A DNA stretch of 64,000 nt from Ashinkailepas kermadecensis (Eukaryota; Arthropoda; Thecostraca; Neolepadidae), in assembly GCA_034440615.1 (NCBI GenBank), contig JAOTOM010004949.1:495501-559500 (forward strand), given 5' to 3'. Both the position numbers and the translations under genes were made by a program. The notes beneath the pieces are model-generated. The model made no database searches. It worked only from the letters and a program-made list of their open reading frames with translations, and was not told the DNA's origin. How positions within the stretch are numbered: position 1 is the stretch's first letter; each line of letters opens with the position of its first letter. This document shows, piece by piece, positions 57,714 to 64,000 of this stretch.

Positions 57714-57989
57714 GAGTGCAAATGAAAATAAAAAGGGGAAGCTCGAGACTCGACCTAGACTCGGACTACGAGGTAGAACCATCACGTCTTTGCGATTTCG
57801 GAGCGGACTGGCGTTCGTCTGTCGCGACTCAACGTAGTTGGCGGGCCGAGGAAGCATTCAGCCCGGGAAGTCACTCATCACGGAGTTTTAACGAGTGAGC
57901 TGTCCACCTACTGTTCTGGGGTATACAAAGCGGAAGCGATTGGTCTATCCCTAGATTTCCCACGGCCAGGGAAAAAACTATCCTATAAC

Positions 57990-58007
57990 TGATGCCGTGA
58001 CCCGGAT
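57990..58007 (+). other. Primer-binding-site candidate
   Basis: TGATGCCGTGACCCGGAT resembles the TGGYGNCGTGACN... sites that pair with tRNA 3' ends in invertebrate gypsy elements, and lies at the right distance before gag. The preceding bases do not end in the usual CA, so the LTR boundary is uncertain. Confidence 0.4.
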
Positions 58008-58356
58008 GTAGGCCCCTGGACAGTCACCAAGCTGTCACATCTGGTGCTGGTGATCTTCGGGCATCACATCGGACGACCTGAGGTCAGCACATCCGACTAC
58101 GAGTACATCTGTCTGCAGGAGGAGCAAATCAATCCGACTACCTCAACAACGCAGTAAGCCCGGAAATTCCTAAAATCCTCCAAACAATACCTGTGCCAAA
58201 TTTTGACCACTGCATAGTATTGAAGTGTTCGCGTGTTCATTGTGTACTGCATGTATGAACTATACGTGGATAGAAAACTAATTAGTCGTACACCTCTCCG
58301 CAAAACCTGTGTGAACCGAAATTTTATTTTGAGAATTTAATTAAAGCAAAGGAACA

Positions 58357-59383
58357 ATGACCGAAATTCCGCTGGATCGTATCTCTGAGAGTTTTAATCA
58401 AATCAGGATGGAATTAAGAGCTCAGGGCTTAAGTAACAACATTAAACAATATACAGGCGACAGCCATAATAAGTTAATGGACTGGTTAAAACAGCTGGAA
58501 AGAATTAGCTACAGTATAGATAATGAACAGATGAGAATCATTTGCTTGAAAACACTTGGTGGACCCGCAGCTGAATTTCTCCAACGTATGCTAGCGCTAC
58601 AGGCAAATCTAACGTGGGCAGATATTAAACAATTAATGAAGGAACGCTATTCTGACCTTGCCGATCAGAAAAACGCTCAAGAAAACTTAAGAAGAACAAA
58701 ACAATTCCGCGTTGAGTCGATTCAGAATTACTCTGAGAGAATCATTTCACTAGCCAAGGAAGCTTATACAGACATTGATAGCCCCGCTACCCAACAAATT
58801 TTGTTAGATGTGTTCAACAAAGGAGTACAAAGCCAACAGCTAGCAGCAAAAATTATATAGACATACCTTTCAGACCCTTGAGGAGGCAATTCAATTCGCT
58901 GTGCATGAACAGCAACTGCTGAAAACATTTTTATTATGTCGGGGATCACAGAAAACGGATGAGGAACCCATGGAAGTTGATATGGTACAAAGTGGAAATG
59001 AACGGTTGGACAAAATCGAGAAACTGGTAGTATCCCTAGGAGAGACTGTATCAAAACTGGCAGCTCAAAAACTGGACCCCCCGAAACCACAAACCCAGCC
59101 ACAATCAGGACCACGTGTATTCACCCCGACCTATCCACCATACCCGCGACCACCCAGACCGTACGTTCCCCGACCCAACTATGGACCTCCAATGCCGCGC
59201 CCCTCTTTCGGCCCCGCGACTTGGAAACCTCGACCGCCAAACCCGCCTAATCCCTCGTATCAATGGACCCCGGACGGCCGACCCATTTGCCACAGATGCA
59301 CCAAGGTAGGTCACGTGGGATGGCAGTGTCGTTCCTGCCCAACGTCTCCTAGAGAAACGGGAAACGGCCGAGCTCTGCTGTGA
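58357..59383 (+). pseudogene. gag: gag of the gypsy element (one frame break)
   Basis: The ATG at 58,357 opens a 167-codon frame with a Retrotrans_gag-type helical region (NKLMDWLKQLERISY, WADIKQLMKERY, RVESIQNYSERI). The frame stops at 58,860. The continuation lies in the next frame, from near the five-A run at 58,848-58,852 to the stop at 59,383. It carries the HEQQLL helix, a Pro-rich stretch and one CCHC zinc knuckle (CHRCTKVGHVGWQC). The break looks like a single-base indel in the A-run. Gag forms the particle and packages RNA. Confidence 0.85.
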
Positions 59384-62300
59384 ACGACCACCACGGTAGA
59401 GCTAGAGCTAATTGGAATCAGAAACCACAGAGTAAGGAAAGAAAAAACATCCGTAGGAAGCGAAAACCGCAGAAACAGAAATTGAACCATAAAAATGTCC
59501 AGCACGTTCATGTTAAACCCAACACTCCCATGTGCTGGATCAAAGTCGGAAGTCAAAAAGCTTATACGCTCGTTGATACGGGCGCCGATATTTCCTTAAT
59601 CTCAAAGGAACTTTTTGATAAAATCACGGAAAAACAGACTCTCAGATTTTCAGAGGACCCAAAAGACCGCATCCCACTCATTTCAGCAAGCGGGCATCGT
59701 TTGAAAAACATTGGTGTAGGAACATTTAGAGTCGAGATGAGTAAATTCAGTAAACCATTCAGCTTTCAAATTGTAGCAGGACTGAAACAACAATGCATGT
59801 TAGGAAACGATTTCTTAACGGAGTTCGGAGCAAAATTAGATTTCGAGAAAAAAGCCTTGTGTATCGAAGGTAATATGATTCCGCTTCGCCCTCAGCAGCG
59901 CACGACTAGCGAAAAGGCGAGTTCGCTAGTCAGGATCAAAGGACGCACATTTATCCCGGCCAATACGGTCGTGGAGTGTCTGGCAGCTGTGAATAGGACG
60001 CAACTAGTGAATCAAACGTGCTATGTGAGGTCACTGGACAATACACCAGTAATTTCCGAGGAGCCAGGCTTAATCATAGCCGAGATAGTGGCAAAACCAG
60101 ACCGCCATAAGCGACTACCAGTAAGAATTATAAATACGTCGACCCGAGACTTCACAATGTATAACAATCAAGTGATCGCCTATGCTGAGAGAATAGATGA
60201 CTCGGATCTGGAGTATCTTGTTGACGTGCCACAAGACCTTGACTTAGCCCCGACCACCTCACCCACTGACCCAGTTGAGCAAGCGCGACTGGCTCATCTG
60301 ACCGACGCTGACAGGGACGATCTCGAACAGCTGTTACGAGCCAATGCTGACCTGTTTGCCGCGAGTGACGCCGACCTCGGTACAACTGACCTTGCTGAGA
60401 TGGAGATAGAGACTGGTGACCACGCTCCCGTCCGTCAGCCGCCTTACAAAACGCCGTTTAGCCAACGAAAATATGTGGAGGAACAGATACGTATCATGCT
60501 AAAAGCTGGTATAATAGAGGAATCCGACAGTCCGTGGGCTGCACCCATCGTAATAGTTCGCAAAAAAGACCAATCGAACAGGTTTGCTGTCGATTATCGG
60601 AGATTAAACAATATCACGAAGAAAAACAGCTATCCCCTTCCACTAATAGAAGATATTCTCGCGTCTCTAGGCGGAGCAAACTTCTTCTCGTCACTGGATC
60701 TAAAGTCAGGATATTGGCAAATCCCAATGGCAAAAGATAGCATACCTAAGACAGCCTTTATCTGCTTCATGGGTTTGTGGAACTTCAGAAAAATGCCCTT
60801 TGGAATCTGCAACGCTCCGAGCCTCTTTGCGCAAGTGATGTCCAAAGTCCTATCTGGAATACAGAATCAATTCGCAACAGCATACATCGACGACATAATA
60901 ATATATTCAAAAACATTCAAAGAACATCTAGCTCATTTGGAGGAAGTTTTTCGACGCCTGCGAAAAGCACAGTTAAAGTTGAAACTATCAAAATGTGAGT
61001 TTCTAAAAAAGGAAGTACAATATCTAGGACACGTAGTATCAGCCTCTGGCATCAAGCCAAACCCGGAGAAGGTAGAAGCTATCCAGTACATGGCAGCTCC
61101 GACTACTGTGAAAGGAGTCCGATCATTTATCGGCATGTGTTCTTACTATCGACGTTTCATCCCTAAATTTAGCCAGATTGCCACACCACTGATTGACTTA
61201 ACGAGGAAACATGCAACCTTCAATTGGACCAATGATTGCGAAAACGCTTTCACAACATTAAAACACAAACTGGCTTCTGCACCAGTACTGGCTTATCCAG
61301 ATGTCACTAAAGACTATAAGTTGTATACCGACGCCTCACTGAGAGCGGTAGGAGCAGTTTTAGTACAGGAACACAATGGAGAAGAGAAAGTGATCCAATA
61401 TTTGTCTAAACAACTTAACGAAACACAACAAAAATGGCCGATTGTGCAGCTCGAGACATATGCCGTCATTTACGCAGTCTCCAAATTACGTCAATACTTA
61501 CTGGGATCAAAATTCACCATCCTGACTGATCACAGACCACTTACATTTTTAAATCTTTCAGAGATGAAAAACCCAATGATACAGAGATGGGCTATCATGC
61601 TTTCCGAGCACAACTGTGAAATAGTATACATTAAAGGCTCAAAGAATGTTGTTGCAGATCATCTCAGCCGTATAAGTGAAACCAATCAGGAAATAAATGT
61701 AATCGATTCCGACCACGTTCCCATAGGAGACTTCAAGGGAACCGAATTCAGTAAACCGGAGGAAGAGTTGAGTCGAGAAGAAAAATTCAAGGATGTATTA
61801 GTAAGATGGGAAAATATTGACTTACTTCAGCGAACAGACGAGGAAATAGGGAAAATTCGGAAAATGATAAACGATAAAAATCACGCGGATTATAAAAATG
61901 TAGTTTTACACTATATGGAGTTAGACAAACTCATTTACAAAATTAGCGAAGGACCACGCTGTGGACCGTTCCCTGGCCTACAATTATGCGTGCCGAAATG
62001 TTTGAGACAAGAATTACTCAAAGAATTTCATGAAGGCTTTTTTGCTGGACACATGGGATTGGTCAAAACGTATGAAAAATTGAAGTTTAGATATTATTGG
62101 AGTGGTATGTGGCGAGATACGGTAGCATACATAAAAGCTTGTGTATCGTGTACAGGACGACGAGCGAAGGCAGCTCCAGCTCCAATGCAGGAAATGCCTG
62201 TGCCACATTACCCGTTCGAAATGATAGGAATTGACACTTGTGGACCATATCCAGAAACGGAAAACGGTAACCGGTATGTAATTACCATTGTCGACCACTT

Positions 62301-63819
62301 CTCTTCATGGCCGGAAAGTTTCTGCACGGCACGCAAGGACGCCAAGACCGTTGCCAAAATCCTTATGGAGGAAATTATCCCACGGCACTCTTGCCCACGA
62401 ATAATCCTTTCCGACCGAGGCACGGAATTTCTAAACACAATCGTTGAGGAACTAGAGACATGCCTGAACATTCGACATATTCGTACCAGTGCATATAGAC
62501 CTTCTGTGAATGGAAAAGTTGAAAGGTATCATCGGGTACAAAACGATATCCTAGCCAAATCAATCAACCTGAACCAAAACGACTGGGACACAAAAATACC
62601 TGCCACTTTAGCTGCCTACCGAACAGCAAACATTGGAAGTTCAGGAACAATATCACCCTTCTTCACGCTATACGGTCGTGACCCCGTCCTCCCTTTAGAT
62701 AATTTATTGCAACCCAAAGTTAAATACTACGGAGACGACTACGTTCCAAAAATGTTAGCCAATTTACATGAAGCCTATAGTCACGTAAAATCACATATCA
62801 TTGCCAGTCACGAAAAGAATAGAGAGTATGCAGACCGAAAAGCGAAGCCACGTAGTTTTAAAATAGGAGACCCAGTGTACTATTACGACACTACAGTGCG
62901 TCCTGGTAATTCACCCAAATTCGCCTTGCCGTGGAAACCGTATTACAGAATAATTAAACAGGTGAGCGCTGTTAACTATATTATTCGAAGTCAAGTTACG
63001 GGAAAAACTCGCCTGGTACACGTACAAAAACTACGTTTAGCTGACCCCACAACCGCCTGGGAACCCACGAAGGATGTAGATGAGCCGATTAATCTGAAGT
63101 ATATCAATAAACGGTCCAATCCCGACCGCATCACTCCCGAACGTATCCAGCCATCAAGGCTAGCTAAGCGCGCAGAAGCCGAACTCAGCCAGCAGCCAAG
63201 TTGTGGCTATGAGCTCATGGACACGGACTGGCCAGTAGGGTCAGCAGACAATGACGTCGACATGCCGACACGGGCCCCAGACATAACTGGCACAAGGCCA
63301 GACCCGCCGGTCGAGACAGGCCGACGAGAAGCTGAATCATCACCCACCCAGTTAGCCGAACCAAGTCAACTCCCAGGTACCAGTGAGTCCGAGGACGACT
63401 TACCACTGGCCGAATTATCCCGGCGAATAGCAAAACGCCCATTACCCACGTCTAGCGAATCGGAGAATGAAAAGTCGCAGCCACGCGCAACGAAATGCAC
63501 AAAACTTCAGAGTAGTGACTCGGAAGACCATGTACCTCTAGCAGAATTAGCCCTTCGTTTGAGAAAAGCAGCAGAAAGCCCACCAGGTGTTGCCCCCGAA
63601 AAACGGCAATTAGAACTAACGTCAGATGATGATTGCCCTCCCGACAAGCTGCAGATACATGATGATACGTCATCCAATGAGTATGATGCTGACGTAGAAC
63701 AAATAGCGGTCAAACTAGATAGAAGGAGGGAATTTGCCGCCTTCCTAAAGGACCAGAACGCAATGTTAATGGCACAGATGAAAGCGCAGATGGAAACGTT
63801 TAAGTCGATGCTGGATTAG
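59353..63819 (+). CDS. pol: pol polyprotein of the gypsy element
   Basis: Intact frame from 59,353 (after TAG) to TAG at 63,819; about 1,480 residues if counted from GTG 59,380. Protease LVDTGADISLI at about 64-74. Reverse transcriptase from FAVDYRRLNN (about 401), catalytic YIDD at 502-505. RNase H from LYTDASLRAVGA (about 648). Integrase with HHCC finger (HEGFFAGHMG to CVSC, about 883-923) and catalytic D, D, E with exactly 35 residues between the second D (SDRGTEF) and E (GKVERYHR). A GPY/F-like module near WKPYYRI follows. The C-terminal 250 residues are acidic and Ser-rich, with repeated SEDxxPLAEL words and a final coiled-coil-like helix; no chromodomain. Translation probably depends on frameshifting from gag. 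Confidence 0.95.
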   Translation, partial: RNGKRPSSAVNDHHGRARANWNQKPQSKERKNIRRKRKPQKQKLNHKNVQHVHVKPNTPMCWIKVGSQKAYTLVDTGADISLISKELFDKITEKQTLRFSEDPKDRIPLISASGHRLKNIGVGTFRVEMSKFSKPFSFQIVAGLKQQCMLGNDFLTEFGAKLDFEKKALCIEGNMIPLRPQQRTTSEKASSLVRIKGRTFIPANTVVECLAAVNRTQLVNQTCYVRSLDNTPVISEEPGLIIAEIVAKPDRHKRLPVRIINTSTRDFTMYNNQVIAYAERIDDSDLEYLVDVPQDLDLAPTTSPTDPVEQARLAHLTDADRDDLEQLLRANADLFAASDADLGTTDLAEMEIETGDHAPVRQPPYKTPFSQRKYVEEQIRIMLKAGIIEESDSPWAAPIVIVRKKDQSNRFAVDYRRLNNITKKNSYPLPLIEDILASLGGANFFSSLDLKSGYWQIPMAKDSIPKTAFICFMGLWNFRKMPFGICNAPSLFAQVMSKVLSGIQNQFATAYIDDIIIYSKTFKEHLAHLEEVFRRLRKAQLKLKLSKCEFLKKEVQYLGHVVSASGIKPNPEKVEAIQYMAAPTTVKGVRSFIGMCSYYRRFIPKFSQIATPLIDLTRKHATFNWTNDCENAFTTLKHKLASAPVLAYPDVTKDYKLYTDASLRAVGAVLVQEHNGEEKVIQYLSKQLNETQQKWPIVQLETYAVIYAVSKLRQYLLGSKFTILTDHRPLTFLNLSEMKNPMIQRWAIMLSEHNCEIVYIKGSKNVVADHLSRISETNQEINVIDSDHVPIGDFKGTEFSKPEEELSREEKFKDVLVRWENIDLLQRTDEEIGKIRKMINDKNHADYKNVVLHYMELDKLIYKISEGPRCGPFPGLQLCVPKCLRQELLKEFHEGFFAGHMGLVKTYEKLKFRYYWSGMWRDTVAYIKACVSCTGRRAKAAPAPMQEMPVPHYPFEMIGIDTCGPYPETENGNRYVITIVDHFSSWPESFCTARKDAKTVAKILMEEIIPRHSCPRIILSDRGTEFLNTIVEELETCLNIRHIRTSAYRPSVNGKVERYHRVQNDILAKSINLNQNDWDTKIPATLAAYRTANIGSSGTISPFFTLYGRDPVLPLDNLLQPKVKYYGDDYVPKMLANLHEAYSHVKSHIIASHEKNREYADRKAKPRSFKIGDPVYYYDTTVRPGNSPKFALPWKPYYRIIKQVSAVNYIIRSQVTGKTRLVHVQKLRLADPTTAWEPTKDVDEPINLKYINKRSNPDRITPERIQPSRLAKRAEAELSQQPSCGYELMDTDWPVGSADNDVDMPTRAPDITGTRPDPPVETGRREAESSPTQLAEPSQLPGTSESEDDLPLAELSRRIAKRPLPTSSESENEKSQPRATKCTKLQSSDSEDHVPLAELALRLRKAAESPPGVAPEKRQLELTSDDDCPPDKLQIHDDTSSNEYDADVEQIAVKLDRRREFAAFLKDQNAMLMAQMKAQMETFKSMLD
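59359..59365 (+). promoter_or_regulatory. Candidate -1 ribosomal frameshift site
   Basis: GGGAAAC fits X XXY YYZ exactly in the gag frame (G GGA AAC), 15 nt before the gag stop codon. A -1 shift enters the pol frame, which opens at 59,353 after a TAG. AGCTCT at 59,371-59,376 can pair with AGAGCT at 59,398-59,403, a short stem starting 5 nt after the heptamer. The same heptamer serves gag-pro shifting in some retroviruses. Confidence 0.7.
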
Positions 63820-64000
63820 TTAATGCTGATGTGTTATGTGTACCAGGGTGTCACGACAATTGGTATGACGTGTTCATACCAGGCTCAGTGAAGCCACCTT
63901 CGATGGCGCGGTGACGTCATCCTTAATGGATTGCCATATACTGGCATGTGGATATTAATGGAACGCTATGACGCGTATGGATGCTAATGGGACGCTGTAA
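63820..64000 (+). other. Downstream of pol, element continues
   Basis: No polypurine tract or LTR start is visible. ATTAATGGAACGCT/GCTAATGGGACGCT is a diverged direct repeat near 63,954-63,998. Confidence 0.4.

Larger units (their letters stand above)
57600..64000 (+). mobile_element. Ty3/gypsy LTR retrotransposon, 3' end cut off
   Basis: Plus-strand element with LTR-type promoter, primer-binding-site candidate, gag, -1 frameshift signal and a single long pol (protease, reverse transcriptase, RNase H, integrase). The domain order with integrase last is diagnostic of Ty3/gypsy. No envelope reading frame is seen up to 64,000. The uninterrupted 1,479-codon pol shows it is young. The 3' LTR is not visible in the last 180 bases. 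It lies antisense in or next to an upstream intron of LRSAM1. Confidence 0.9.

Noticed and set aside
57105..57985. 5' LTR match to the sequence after pol (63,820-64,000)
   Set aside because: I compared both stretches by eye and found no shared block; the 3' LTR most likely lies beyond the window.

Overview
This is nuclear DNA of an invertebrate animal. It has spliced genes with GT-AG introns, three families of non-LTR retrotransposons, tRNA-derived SINEs, a Ty3/gypsy LTR element, DNA-transposon remnants and an exceptional load of mini- and microsatellites. Short TTAGG-type runs in the middle of the window hint at an arthropod, but minisatellites seated on intron 5' ends are, as far as I recall, reported from amphioxus, so I leave the phylum open.

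Two genes can be read with confidence, both on the minus strand. (1) A PIP4P/TMEM55 orthologue lies at 20,988 down to 11,315: four coding exons with compatible phases, covering the N-terminus, the Cys-rich domain, the CX5R motif and the first membrane helix. The last exon, which should carry the second helix, was not found. (2) An LRSAM1-like E3 ubiquitin ligase lies at 57,104 down to 53,137: the last four exons, giving the end of a SAM domain, a PSAP (Tsg101-binding type) motif and a complete C-terminal C3HC4 RING. Its N-terminal exons lie beyond the window or beyond the gypsy element.

Layout: 1-7.6 kb is mainly minisatellites plus SINEs with no assignable gene. 7.6-11.1 kb is intergenic with two SINEs and one weak candidate first exon. 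11.3-21 kb is PIP4P, its introns packed with arrays. 21.3-22.4 kb is a 1.1-kb GA/GATA microsatellite just upstream of the PIP4P start. 23.5-41 kb is a non-LTR retrotransposon graveyard (one minus-strand LINE, three CR1-like copies, two fragments). 42-44.7 kb is a nested foldback element interrupted by a hAT-like insertion. 45-52.7 kb is mostly unassigned, with a 36-bp array that carries splice-site-like units. 53-57.1 kb is LRSAM1. 57.6-64 kb is a Ty3/gypsy element in the opposite orientation to LRSAM1, whose 3' end runs off the window.

The most unusual signal concerns introns. In at least three introns of two unrelated genes, the minisatellite unit contains the last 30-75 nt of the upstream exon plus its functional-looking 5' splice site, so the donor is tandemly repeated 5 to 17 times. 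In PIP4P intron 1 the other end carries an array of branch-point-like TACTGAC units. The same pattern points to a further candidate exon at about 48.5 kb. This looks like a recurrent process that amplifies exon-intron junctions.
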